Shown here: in pieces, positions 36,396-49,362 of the stretch
Numbering within the stretch: the first letter of the stretch is position 1
Layout: each line of letters opens with the position of its first letter
Origin: Melitaea cinxia
Lineage: Eukaryota > Arthropoda > Insecta > Lepidoptera > Nymphalidae
DNA: 64,000 nt
Assembly (NCBI RefSeq): GCF_905220565.1
Contig: NC_059404.1
Span: 6,414,472-6,478,471 of the forward strand
Direction of reading: 5' to 3'
Notes under the pieces: generated by a model
Told to the model about the DNA's origin: nothing
Database searches by the model: none
What the model saw: the letters and a program-made list of their open reading frames with translations, nothing else
Made by a program: the position numbers and the translations under genes

Positions 36396-36528
36396 CTAAG
36401 GAACACGAAAAAATTTCTACACGGGTTTATGAGGAGCACGGCTTATCAACTTGATCTGTAAATATCAAATTGATTTTTTTGACACAATTCCTTAAATCTT
36501 AATTGAATGATGGACTTTATTTAGAGAC

Positions 36529-36670
36529 TTACGCCAAGTTGCACAAAAAGAAATTAAAATTTAAGTAGTGATTAAACTAATTTAATCGCAAGAATTGTAT
36601 GAAATTGTTGTAATTAAATTAGTTTACTCTCTACTTAAATTTTAATTTTGTTTCGTGCAACTCGGCGTTA
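36529..36670. mobile_element. 136-bp palindromic MITE, copy 2 (TTA target duplication)
   Basis: Body 36532-36667, flanked by TTA at 36529-36531 and 36668-36670. Nearly identical to the 19169-19304 copy, with few substitutions (for example CGCCAAGTTGCACAAAA at the left end). Confidence 0.87.
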
Positions 36671-38904
36671 GTGCCCAATAGGCACCATAGACAAGCTTTT
36701 ACAAAAAAATTTTTTGCAGTAACTGGCTGTAGGTATCTTTGTTTTTGTACAATATTTCCTTTTCGAGGAAAAATGGTTTATTTCGTTATTACGTCTTATA
36801 AATAAACACACTTTCTAAAATTGATTTATAAGGATTTCCAAAAAACCGGTTCATATTAGACTCAATTATAAGATCTTTCAATTTTTGACTACTTTTAGCT
36901 CTTCATTTAATTTTATTTTTCTATATTTCAGAAACTAAAGATTCATTTGCGTTTATAGTTACTATAGTCCTTATCCATCATCGACATGTTGTCAGTGTAG
37001 TGTAAACTACCTTTAAATAAATAAAGAAATAAATAAATATCCGTAATTTTAGCTCTATATTTCAAATAAGTAACGTTTTTAAAAAGTATCAGACTTCATT
37101 TAAACAGTAATAAATTAAAAAATAATAAAAAAACAGTAACAAATCTTGTACGGGTCGCTCATGCAAAAAAAATGAAAAAATTAATAAAATTTAGATTTAA
37201 AATATTAGTGCAGATAAATTGAAAACAACACAAAGTTTCATTAATTTTCATCATTTGTAAAGTAAAGTTAGCTTATTTATCTAGGTCAGCATTGATTTCT
37301 ATACTTCCATCGTTTTTATAATAAAATTGTTCTAAAATCAAATAATATTATAACTATTTTATTTTCTTGTACAATTTAATAATTAACAATATATAATAGT
37401 AAAGTAAGAAAAGGAATAAACATTTATCAATATCAAATTGGTACTTGATAATACAGCAAAAATACACGAAAATACTCTCGAGAGTGGAAACCTTGCCGAA
37501 TTTTTGGTAATAGCGTCTAGAACGAGCTCCGTAGCTATAAACCGACGAAATTTGCATTATCGCGATATTAATACCGGCTATACAAAAACTCGCTTCGTTG
37601 TTACCAGCAAATGTAGATTTCCTTTCGAAAAGCCTCAGGAAAACCCGAAAATGTGCCGTGTAGTTCGCGTGGTGGGGAATAAAAAATTACATTTACCTCA
37701 ACGATAAACTTTTAAGGCTCAGAAATTTCAAATTAAGGAAATTACGATGTACAAAATTTTATTTTGAAAATATTAATTTTTTTTTATTTGTTCAACAAAT
37801 AACTCAAAAACATTTTCTTTCATAGTTTACCTTTTCTATTAGAAATACTCATATGACTATTATTTCTGTATATTTTTTATGAAAGGCTGTTTATTAATAA
37901 CTATTTATAAATTTAGGTATATAGCTATATTGTTTCCATTAAGCTTAGGTATACAAATCTAATCTGAAAATTAGCTTGCATCAAGCCCATCAACAGTACT
38001 TACGCAGCCTTTCGTACACATTCAATTTCATTAACGCCTCGAAATTAGTATTCAAAATGGGAGCTCACGTAGATACAAATACTTAATGCTTACGCAAATA
38101 CGTTCTATAGCTAAGCAAAGAACCGTCCGAATACACCATTATTTTAATACCCTTATCAAAAAACAAGGCACATTACAAAATGGCCGCGTTTTCACGAATT
38201 TGGACGGGAAAGCGCTCGTGAGCGAGCCTGGAAAATTATAACAAAAGGCATCTAACGCTATCTTTGTAATTATAGTAAATCACCTTGCTACAGGCGAGAT
38301 AAGACCGTTTCCATTCTACCTTCAAAAGTCGTATAAGTCCGTTCCACAAAGCGACTTATTACCTTCCGGTTTCGTTCGATGGAATTTTCACCTGTCTTCA
38401 AATAAAAGAGACGTATGTCACATTGTCAGTTACGCAAAATGACACCTAATAACAATGGAAAAGATGAGATTTTGCTGTGACGAGTTGGAAGCTATTTGCC
38501 ATTATAAGCTAAGTTTTCGAACTCGTTCGATGAGCGGACCCTCGTTTGTACAATCGTCTTGGAAAGTCATTTCTATACGAATAGTTTTAAAGTATCTTCA
38601 TTGATAATTTAATAGTTATTTTTGAGAATGATCTTTTTTCTTATACTATTAAAAAATATATAACATCAATAAAACGAGAATTACTATTAGCTTAAACTGG
38701 TTATAAGTCTCCGTATATATGAAATTAAGTTCTAGCCAATAATTCGAAATAATAAGAATGAAGAAGGGTTGGTAATAGTAAATACCTAGGTGTACCTATT
38801 TACCTATTTTGATTACCTATGTACACATGAGAATATGAAATAAAATAACTTCGCAGGTGATTATGACGGTATGATAAGATACGATCCATCCTTAAGATTC
38901 CTCT
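36671..38904. other. Intergenic DNA with a repeat-free island at 38.0-38.6 kb
   Basis: AT-rich to about 37400. A plus-strand frame at 37438-37707 (89 codons) has no recognised motif. 38000-38590 is CG-richer and non-repetitive, with ATGGCCGCG and AGATAAGACC (GATA-type) words, and could be regulatory. No gene is supported. Confidence 0.45.
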
Positions 38905-38985
38905 GCTGGCCTCTTTCTCCATGTAGGAGAAGGATTGGGGTTTAATCCACCACGGTGCTTCACTGCGAGTTGGTAGAATAAGCTC
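38905..38985 (-). mobile_element. SINE fragment, antisense
   Basis: GGCCTCTTTCTCCATGTAGG, AATCCACCACGGTGCTTC and GCGAGTTGGTAGAATA mark a short diverged piece of the SINE family. Confidence 0.65.
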
Positions 38986-41217
38986 TCCATTATTCCATTA
39001 CTACACTCATACTCAAATAATAACTCACAAATAAATAATTTCTAAATATAGTTGACTATAAGTCGAACTACTGTAACGTAGGTAACATTAAACGTCATTG
39101 TCGCAGTGGGATGAGTTTACTTAATTATTTTCCTAGTAACTGTCCGCAAGCTCTATACCTTCATATAAATATATTCTGTGGTGCACCAAAAGGGCACACA
39201 TCTAGCCGCACCTGTATTACTTTAGAGCTCCACTCACACACAGACAGCACCGACCACCTTTAAGGGAACCACCTCATCTCCCCTCGGTATTTAAAAAAGG
39301 GGTAAACAAAGAGGAAAAATACTGTCCTTCGGAGCTCAACATATTTTGCTATATCGGCGTTACAGATGAAGATTTTTTGCTCTGTTTAGTTGATTTTTCC
39401 TTACTCGCTTGTAATGTAAGTCACGTCAGAGGATTTTTTTTATATTTCATTGTTGAAATATTCGTAATTGAAGCTGAAATTAAAATGTAAAAACATATAC
39501 ACAGACATGTCGTTTCGGATTTTATGTACCTATATCATATAAAATAGCTTATATCGCTTTAGTACATTATTCGCCTATAATAATATAACCAACAGTGGCA
39601 TACATTACCTATATTGACAAACACGGTTTAGAGTCCACCTAAGAGTTAGCGGATATCGTAGCCTATGCAAGTATGAAGGAAGGAAGGAAGGACGCCTGTA
39701 CACTTGATAGCAGTAATACATGGCTGGGATCTTCTGTAAAGTTATTTCCACCTACAGTCGAGTTGCCCTAAATTTATAATTTATTTTTATTTCTTGGTCT
39801 AAGAATAACATTAACTCATATTGCAGCAGATAATACTTACGATTTTTCATTAATTTTATGCATTTAGGACAACAGTTTCAAATTTTAGTGTCAATTATTG
39901 TGTTTGCTCGCAAACGAAAAAAAAAACCGACTTCAATTACATCGACAAGTAATACAACGTAAGTAGACAAATAAGAATAGTCAAGTAAACATGTGCTATC
40001 ACAGATTACTCAAAAATTAGTCATTAGGTCTAGATCAAATTTAAATGAGACTACATGACAATCATAAGCTATCAATTAAAGTAAGAATCATCAAAATCGA
40101 TAAACCCAGTGAAAATTTATGCGGTTTAATTCATCGTAGATCGACATAAAAATAGTCAAGTAATTACGCATTATTAGATATAACTCGGAAAGTACTAGTC
40201 AGATCTCAATTACATTTAAATGGAAGCATTACATTTAAGCGCAGTGGTTCATTATTTTCATTAAACTGCCGGAGAGTGTACTCGCCTGTCAGCTCAAACT
40301 AAGCTTTTTTGTATCTATTCGTAATAATAATAACTACTAATAGATATATCCGTAACAATAATTCTCAAACTAGCCGCAAATTGTACACAATGATTTAGTT
40401 TTGAGTTTTTGTTCGTCGATAAACAAACTTAATGTTTCGTGCGAGTTTACTTGCCAGCAAGTTGAAAGTCGACTTAGGGTGAGCAGAACAATAGGCCCGC
40501 CGTAACTTGCGTTGGATAGTTAAGCAAACGAATAACTGCCGATATTGCAGCGGCTCCCGCTCTACGATCTGTTACGTAACACCATCAGATTAAATTGGAA
40601 GAATTTATGCTGGCGTTAGGTGCTTTTCGTTTGTAACTAGCGATTCGTAGATTAAAACAAACATTTACTTTGTTTGCCGGTTTTTATATATAGGTATACC
40701 TATATGAATATTATATATTATTGTTTTAGGTAGAGTCAATGACGTTGAAATTCCTGTTTTTGATTATTTAAAATGTTTAAGTGGAAGATAATTTGGTTAC
40801 TAAAATGAAATTACTAATTAATTTTCTTCTGAAAAGGTAGGATTAACTTTTATGTTGAAGTGTATTAGTCGTGTCCGGCAGTTTTTACTAATGTGAGAAA
40901 ACATGCTAGTTTAAATAAACCTAAGTTTAAATAAACCCAAGCTTAAATAAAGCTACAGGCTAAATTTTACTGTAGGTAATAGGTTTTGTCATTTTACGTG
41001 ATGTTATTATAACTTGCAGTAAGTGAATTGGTAGCTTAGAAAACGAGAGTCAAGACAAAGTACATTTAAAAAGTATCAAATTAATAATATACTCTGTATT
41101 TTTAAGCCTACTTTGTAATATTTCTTATGCGTAATATATCTACTGGTTTAATAGTTTGATATTTGATGGAATCTCAAAAATAAAACATTGTTTTCTAATA
41201 AATATTAGATGTCTAAG
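38986..41217. other. Intergenic DNA with a piece of the long-TIR element family
   Basis: 39912-40235 corresponds to the interior of the element at 29731-30299 (AAACCGACTTCAATTACATC, AATAGTCAAGTAA words). A (GGAA)4 run lies near 39678-39697. 40440-40680 is CG-richer and non-repetitive with the 12-bp palindrome TGTTACGTAACA, a PAR-bZIP-type word. No gene is seen. Confidence 0.5.
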
Positions 41218-41510
41218 GTGATTAAAAAATACATTTGAATTGAGAACCTCCTCATTTTGTGTAAATCGGTTAAAACGCATTTTCTCACATGATCTTTTAG
41301 CCTTTAGTAGTTATGGAAAGCAGATACTCTGGGCAGTGGCGTGGCGTGGGGGGTGCTGGGGGGAGAGCATGGTCCACGCCAGCTCACGAAAAGGGCCCAA
41401 AAAAGATTTTTTATGCGCCCTTTTCGTGAGCTGGCTAGCTTTTCGCAATATAACACATATAAAAAATACAGTAGAATTAAGAAACCTCCCACTTTTAGAA
41501 GTCGGTTAAT
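41218..41510. mobile_element. Split end fragments of the long-TIR family around a 19-bp hairpin
   Basis: 41218-41282 and 41447-41510 both resemble the right end of the 29.7 kb element (AATTGAGAACCTCCTC; AAACCTCCCACTTTTAGAAG…GGTTAA). Between them is unrelated GC-richer DNA with a perfect inverted repeat (41378-41396 and 41417-41435) around a 20-base loop. A foreign insertion or a tandem end-to-end arrangement would both explain it. Confidence 0.55.
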
Positions 41511-41574
41511 GGAGATAGTAAAAATTTGGTTTGAAATGAGCGTGTTAAATTCATTCAACACAGTTTATATATAA

Positions 41575-41722
41575 TTTTCAAACTAGTAACTGCGGAATTT
41601 CTTGCCTGAGTTTCTTCTCTGCAGAAGTTACAATTCGAATCGGTTATAGCTTTACTTTGAAAAATAATTATGATTCGAAAGAGCTTTTGAAGCCTATTTG
41701 AATAAAGTTATTTTTGATTTAG
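41575..41722 (+). mobile_element. LINE 3' end, second copy of the 25.3 kb family
   Basis: Contains GAATCGGTTATAGCTTTACT, GATTCGAAAGAGCTTTTGAA and GCCTATTTGAATAAAG, in the same order as at 25257-25552. Confidence 0.65.
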
Positions 41723-43329
41723 TAAAAAAAATAGATGAATTGGTAGGGGGGCAGATTTTCAGTGGGCCCCAATGGCCCCATGGCAGCAAAAAACTACTCT
41801 ACGTCACTGACTAGGAAACATACTTAATAATATTAATACATACCCTCTGTCTAACTCTTACAACTATTAAAAGATCTTACGATGAAATTACAGCTTTGCA
41901 TTACATTGCGCTTTTTATAATGCAAAGTTGTACAACAAAGCAAGGCTTAGAGTAAGTGGATATCATTTATATAAATAAGGTGGGTCTTCGTTACATTCAT
42001 AGTAGTAGGTAAGTTTGCTCACCGAGCTGGGTTCTATCTGCAAAATCAATGTGGCCATTAGCAAGTTTTCGCGCAGTCGCAAAACGTTGAAAGACTACCA
42101 GTTAGGAGGAACTTTGCTTTTGAACGCCATTTCCTATGTAGATGTGGCGATTTACATAAAAATATTATAAAACTTACAACATTTCCTTATGTTTTATATG
42201 ATACATAATCACGTCTAGACTAAGTTACGAGTAAAATTTACTAGAAAGATGTTTTTTATGATTATTTATGATCATTTTACATCTGAAGTAGTCATGGTAC
42301 CGGTTCATATCAAACGCATGATTTGCATAGTGTCTTATAGATGAGAAACAAATTAATATCAACAATTAGAAGAGAAAGATTTTTATAATATTAGTATAAT
42401 TATATATTCTACGCGACGGACATAATTTATATCACAATCATAAATAATTAATTTTTATACTGTGCATTTTAAATATGTATAATATTCTGAAATTCGCATT
42501 TTTTTATTTAAATATAAAATAATAAGATATTTATCTTTTCTTTTCTCATCTACAATAATTGCAATCGTGAAGAACCTACTAAAACATAGATCTATGTAGG
42601 TAGTATGACGTGCACATCTAAAGATACCTAGATGTAATAATGACGTACAACAATAGTTATGTGCTAGTCATTTTACTTCACTACACGACCTTCGCGGTTT
42701 CGCCTGCGTTAACACCGTTACGTACATTAGTTGACTTTTATAGTCACTTTTATGAATCACCGTCTAATGTTCCATATAGTCTAACCCTTCGTAATAAATA
42801 TTCTATTTATTGCAAAAAATACGTTTTCAAATCGGATCGTATTCTAAGGCTAGCGAATTTAAACAAACAAACAAACATAACCGTTCTTTAGTTCTGTTAT
42901 ATTAATATAGATATTGCAAAAGTATTCCGTTCACTTTTGCACCGTCCTTGGAACTGAAATAGACTAACGTAGGTAGGTACCTACAATGGCGCCAATCGAT
43001 ACTGCAACCTCGGTCCTCTGAATGGTACAAAAGTATGGTATTATAATAAAATAAGCTATATTGGAAAAATGTATTTATTTTAAGTACTTACATACATCAT
43101 AACGTAACGTTTTATAGCCTGTAACATTTCCCGATAAACGAATTTTCTAATGCAAAGATATTTCTGTTTCTTGAAATAGTAGGTTTCGAGATAAAGTGCT
43201 TTAACATGCAAACAAACAACTCTCTCTTTATTAATAAAACAAGGAGGCACCTACAACATAGTTTGTTTCAATCAACATATAATTATTATACGGATAATTA
43301 AATTGTTTCCAAATATTAATTTTCGTACG
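41723..43329. other. Intergenic DNA, no gene recognised
   Basis: 41750-41815 (GTGGGCCCCAATGGCCCCAT) appears to be a decayed repeat. 42640-42891 is an 83-codon frame on the plus strand with mixed composition that I cannot assign. The rest is AT-rich. Confidence 0.45.
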
Positions 43330-43576
43330 CTTCAGCCTGTAATATCCCACTAGCCACTAGCATAGGCCTCTTTCCCCATGTAGGAGAAGGATCAGAGCTT
43401 AATCCACCACGCTGCTCCAATGCGGGTTGGCCGATATATTCCCTACTATGAGTAACGATCGCTATCAGGTGTACATGATAACAACCGGGACCGACGGCTT
43501 AACGTGCTCTCCGAGGCACGGTGGGGAGACCTACAACACGGTGGGGAGACCCACAACACGGTGGGGAGACCCACAA
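43330..43576 (-). mobile_element. SINE copy with 20-bp tandem triplication at its broken end
   Basis: Antisense copy starting CTTCAGCCTGTAATATCCCA. It reaches CACGGTGGGGAGACC, where the 20-bp unit is present three times (43517-43536, 43537-43556, 43557-43576) before unrelated DNA starts. Other copies have the unit once. Confidence 0.75.
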
Positions 43577-46500
43577 TAATTAATTTTCTTAATATACTTA
43601 TATTACAAACAAAGTGAGTTATTATACCCAATTTTTGTTCACTACTTATTATTAATTTGTCAAATCGTTTTAAAACAAATGCCATTCACTATTTAAAAGG
43701 TACACTACACTCCATAAATATAGACCATATGTATATAAATCATGAAGGATCGAACAATACCCATATAATAAAAACAAAACATGTTTGCTTGTTTTTTTGT
43801 AGAATAGAGTATGAAGTAAACTAAGGTAATACGTTTGTGTTAACAATGTTTTTCTGTACAATCACCAGGTTGAACCTACAAAATAAATATTCATGAAACA
43901 GTATACAAACAGCGAAGGTATATGGATTCCGTTCAGTTTAAGGTTCCCTAGGGAGTATCTATGTAAAATTTTAACTAATTATATTCAATTATTCGACGGA
44001 AAACAAACAAAAGTTAGAGACTGTTTATTGCTATTATAAATATTTAAGTGTGAAAGAAAAGTGTTAAATAGAATTCTCTGTTCACAGTTGTGTAATCAAT
44101 CGATAAATATATCTAACATTTAGTAGAGGTGAATGTGTACCAATTTGTAAGAATGGTAGGTACTTTATATGATATTATATTTTGTGTATGAATACTTCTA
44201 TACATTAAATTCCTTTTAAGGATTGTCTGCACTTGTGGTGTCTTAACATAATCGATATTTCCTAAAGACAGGGGCTGTCAGGAGCGGCTTTGCGCTTCTT
44301 TTTTTTTTTTTTCTCGAATAACTTTTGAAATTCGTGTATTTTTAATGAATTCATTCAATTGTCTTTAAAGTTTAAAAATGTAAGTTTCTTATTTTTGTAA
44401 TTTTTTTATTATTAAAAAGAAACAAAATATAAAAAAGTGATCATTATATTTTCACACAGTTGTAAAATTTCAAACCATTCAGCTTAATCTAAGCTCGTCT
44501 TATACTTATGACTTTTACGATAGAAAATTACAAGGAACGTTCTTAGTTAGCACGATGAAAGTGAACCTAAGTGTGAGTACTATACTATCGTAAAACATTG
44601 AAAAGATCATGTAAAATTCACTGCAACCTGCATTATTTGTGTATATAGCTTTAAAACGAGTAGTCTTAATTTTGTACCCTGTACTCATTTAGCAATTTAG
44701 TTTCGTTTGCGATTTTAAAAGTCGCAGAAGACAGACTTCAAAGTTCTGTTACTTGAATTTTTTCATTAAGTAAATTTAAATACGAGTATGTATAATTTAT
44801 TAAGTATTAACTTTAATTTTTAAAGTTGGGGAAATTTCATTATTCAAACTTTTTAAAATATGACAAATTGCCCCAGTGTAATAAGAAAAATAATCATATC
44901 TCGGACACAAAATGCCTAATAATACACAAACAGATTAAAAATATTTTTTAAAATATTTATTAGTATATTATCGTTCGACACGAATAAGACTTAAAAGAAA
45001 GACTGCAAAGGATTGTTTTACTATAGTCTGACACATGAACGCTGTACCTAATTTATTTACGAAACTTTGGCATGTCAAAATTATATCAAGTTCACACAGG
45101 GGTCATTGAACCACATTTAGTGTGTTTATTGAAGTCTGACATGTAATTAAAACAACACAACACCTGTAAAAAATTAAACTTAGAATTGATTTTACAAGGC
45201 AAATGGTGTTATAAATTGTTATTATCAATTTTAGTTATATCATGTTAGATACAACGCTAGTTTTTTGATAAAACCGTGCATTTTTTATCATTTTATTATG
45301 ATCAACTGACTAGACTCATTGTTAGGTTATATTTAAAGTTTTAGCTAATTTTTTTCCAGAACTTACGAGTTAGTGCTTGGAGTGTATTCAGGGGTACGAA
45401 ACTTATTTTTTATTTCTCGTGCTTTTTCAGTTTTAATTTTCTTGGGTAAAACTATAGGGATTGTTAAGATGGATATTATTAATCTACACAATCCTGGTTG
45501 ACTTAGCGCCTTATGCCTTAGACGTCATCTCTGGCACGGAGCAACATAAAATATGAGGTATGATTATTCGTCTCAGCTTAGCCGTAATAAGCCCAATTTC
45601 TGCTAATCCTAAAAGTAAGTAGAAATATTTTTAGGATTTTTTCTTTGTTATTTATTACGTCAACTTTTTCATTGTTATATATTGTAGAGTTCGAAATATT
45701 TTTGTTAAAATATTTGTTTCGAATTTCGTTAGTGGGATAATGTAACTAAAAAGCAATTTAAACTGAAAATAAATTATCGGTTATTAGAATACTTTGTTCA
45801 ATTTTATTGTACTTTTTTAATTTTAAAAATCGTATTTTTTTGTCGTATCGTATTACACATTTAAAAGTGAACATAGTGAATCGAAACAATTTCTCCGATC
45901 GAATAGAAACAAAACCGAAATAAAATAAAATAATGGAGTTTCCTATCGTATCCGGTATAGTTTGCAAGCGGATAGCAGTCGCCATGCTCAATCCAGCTCG
46001 GCTTCTATTACGTACATAAATGTCTATATAGAATTCCTTTCAAATGAAAACCGATCTAGCTACGTTTACCATTCATTAAAATTGTAAACTGCAATAACTT
46101 TTGAATTTTACAATTTATATTATGAGTGCTAAAATGGACTTATGAATGCTATTATTTAGAAATACGATTTAATACATTTGCTTTATTTACATTGTTGTGA
46201 TAATTATAAATTCATTACCTTATGTTATGTTATTATTATAACAATTTTAAAATTCATTGTAATGAAATTGTATTTGAATAATTGAAGTAGAGTTACAATT
46301 TAATTTAAATAGTTTTAAAATCGATTGTTGTAGCATCGGTAATAGCGATAGCAGTTTGTTATTTTATTTCAATACGTATTAAGAGATTTTGGTGCAGAGA
46401 GGGAGCGTCAGAGCATGAAATTGGCTCAGTCTATGCCATTTCGACGCACTGCAGCTTAATCGTGAGCGCAAATAGGATTAAAGCTATCATTCTGTTCATA

Positions 46501-47114
46501 AATTAAGAAACTTAGCGGGGTTTTATTTATATAATGAATATTTTTATATTAAACTCATTGATTTGTAATCCACGATCATGTCGATAGCTTTTTAATATAC
46601 CTAATTGGATTTTAATTTTATAAAGTATGTTAAAAACATTGTAGGTACTTTAAAATTTTGTTTGCTCTTTATATGCTTTTATATTGTGTTAAAAACGCCA
46701 TTATTTTATTTATACACATAAATAAAAAAAATATAAATATTTTGAAATTTAGCATTTTTCATATTAAAATAAATACCTAAAAAAATATTGCCTTGCTTCT
46801 TCTAACTATTTAATATTTGTTATATTAACCAGTTGATAGAAATTAATATAGAAAAGTATCAACGGTAGATTAACTGTTTTTTGGTACAATATATTATGCT
46901 ATTACGTATCGTTGAATCAAGAATATAAATGAGGAAACTTAATTAATGTTTTTATTTCATATTTTAATTAAGATTATGTGTGCTTATATTCATTTACTAT
47001 AATTATAATTATGTGTTTATTAACAATATTGCACAACTCTTAATTATCGCCAAATATTAATAAATTAAAAAATAAAATAACGTAAGAGGTATTAAAAAGG
47101 AAGAACCGTTCTAG
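43577..47114. other. Intergenic DNA, AT-rich
   Basis: No gene, repeat family or strong island seen, except a mildly CG-richer patch at 46380-46480 (GAGAGGGAGCGTCAGAGC). The frame at 45758-45991 is not convincing. Confidence 0.5.
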
Positions 47115-47415
47115 TGAAGTCGCCTAAGATTCGCCAAATTGCTGGTTCAATTCCCGCTCGGGATGGATATTTGTATTTGTAGAAATATTTATTTTTGATT
47201 TGGATGTTTCTCCTTGTGGGTCTCCCCACTGTGTTTCGGAGAGCACATTAAGCCATCAGTCCTGGTTTTTATCATAAATACCTAATAGCAATCGTTAATC
47301 AATGATCGGAACATATCCGCCAACCCGCAGTGGAACAGCGTGGTAGGTTAAGCTCTAATCCTTCTTTTACATGGAGAAAGAGGCCTATGCCCAGCAGTGG
47401 GATGACAGGCTAAAT
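47115..47415 (+). mobile_element. SINE copy, sense, with recognisable B box
   Basis: Head region GCTGGTTCAATTCCCGCTCG (B-box-like) at about 47141-47160, then GTGGGTCTCCCCACTGTGT, and the tail GGCCTATGCCCAGCAGTGGG. Nearly full length but diverged. A further worn piece is at 48825-48915. Confidence 0.7.
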
Positions 47416-49258
47416 GCATAATGCATATTAAATTTTATATAAATCATTACAAAAAGACTAGACAATTTGATTCCAAGAACACGTAAGCAAGTAGCATTTT
47501 TTACTTGAAGAAACCACTATAGTCGTTTTTAATTGCCATTAGAATTTGCTACGATCTCATAAGAGATATCAGATGCCATAAAGGTAATGTCAAGAGATAG
47601 GGGTACTTAAAAAAACTATCGACAAAAAGTATAGGGCTAAGCAAGAGACGAAAGGTCGGTACAAAAAATTATTTATCAATTTGGGAACAAAATCGCTTGC
47701 AGCTCGCTGGCGTTTAACATAGTCTTTACTCACAGAGGGGAGTGAATTGCTGAGCAATTCTATGTTCAACGGGAAAAGATCCCACCTATTGTGAATTCTG
47801 TAGGTTTAAAATTTATTTGACAGCGCCAGTGTCTGTGGAGAATGGAAAATGGCGGAATGGCAGAATACATTACATATGGATATAACTCATGGTTTGTTTT
47901 TGGCGGGGATCCGACAAACGTTATTGGTATTTAGTGGCATTAAACTATTAGGGGCAATGGCGTTTTCTTTTTTAAAGTGAAATATGGGACAGAAATTGCT
48001 ATAAGAATGAGTTGCCGACAGTGTGAACGTTAGTTACGGTGAGAATTAATATTGTTTTAAATATCGTTTCACATGCTGAAAAAAATTTAAGCGCCTTTTA
48101 GATTTACACTATTAAAGATACTTTGGATACATTAAGTATGTCCTTATTTTCATGTATTCATCCTTTATTATGCTATGCTTGTTATTACATAAGATTGCTT
48201 GAAATTATGCCTTTAAAGATAATATAGAGCTTTTGGGCGTGTTTATATTACACTAAGATCCTTATTTAAAGTTTATATTTTTAATTTTATATAATTTATA
48301 AATATAGGTAGCACAAGTAAAGGATAAGTCGTATTAAAAAATCATAATTTTTTTTAATGGATAGGACTTTGAGATTACACGTTACTATTTATAACTAAAC
48401 AATGATATGATACACAAGTATATGATTTATATGAACAACGCGGGCGTCCAGTTAATAGATATACATATATTAGGTAGATATATACAAATAATATTATTAT
48501 GATGTAAAAAGCATAGAGTGACTAGACTATGAAATACGTGCAGTAGGGTATGTATACATGTTTATTGTACCTATATTTTTTTTTACTTAACAATATTTAT
48601 AGAGTATTCAGTGCTATGGCAGTAGGTGCCTAATGCACGTGTGAACTTTAAAATTAGTTAATTACTAAATAGTTTACAGAAAAAAGAAAACTTATCAAGT
48701 CTTTGTCATATATTTGATTATTTTTGATAAATTAGTTTAGTTACTAGTTATATCAAATACCATAGTAAGAATTTGAACTATAATGGGGATTTAAAAATTA
48801 TTTAATCTTATGGTTTCGTAACCGTCAACTCGCAGTAGAGCTCTGCGGATTAAGCTCTGAACTTTTTCCTACATGGAGAAAAAGGGTATGTGGCAGAGAG
48901 ATGTTACAGGTGGAATCAATTAATGAATCGTTTCGTAATAGTATGTTGGTTGAGAGTGGGTGGTGGGGGGTGTGAGTTTGTTAACGTAAATTATAACCCT
49001 TTTATAAATCTGTAAAGTAAGTTGAATTGAATTTGAAACGAGTGAATCTACGAACACCACTTAGTACTATTTACTAAACCAAATTTAGTTTCCAAACAGA
49101 ATTTTTTTTTATATAATGCTGTTTTTTACTTAAACAAAAAAGTGTACACTTTTATGATAATACACTTTTTTGAACTTATTTTAAAATATTTATATTCCTC
49201 AATGTCTGAAGAGGGGATGGGGTTGATAATATTAAAATATCCATTGTTTCATTAACTC
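47416..49258. other. Intergenic DNA with possible PHO-type motif group
   Basis: 47640-48040 is CG-richer and repeat-free with ATGGC at 47849-47853, 47857-47861 and 47957-47961 (reverse complement of GCCAT). 48825-48915 is a degraded SINE tail (CCTACATGGAGAAAAAGGG). The rest is AT-rich, and no gene is supported. Confidence 0.45.
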
Positions 49259-49362
49259 TTTATTCTCTTGAATTTTGAAATTAATATTACAATATTGAAT
49301 GCGGGCTTCATATACAATCACCCATCTATTATCTTATTTTAACACGACACAGTCACTTTGAC

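Noticed and set aside
28300..36518. Long-distance inverted match (AATAAAGTCCATC near 28300 and GATGGACTTTATT near 36508) as ends of one 8-kb element
   Set aside because: Only about 13 bp, AT-rich, with no extension of the match and no flanking duplication. Treated as chance.
37438..37707. 89-codon plus-strand frame
   Set aside because: Composition is mixed and no motif is visible. It fits a chance frame near a CG-richer patch.
1..49258. Ubx coding exons in the intergenic domain
   Set aside because: No Ubx homeodomain (IEMAHAL…KLKKEI) or N-terminal exon is present on either strand, so Ubx must lie outside the window.
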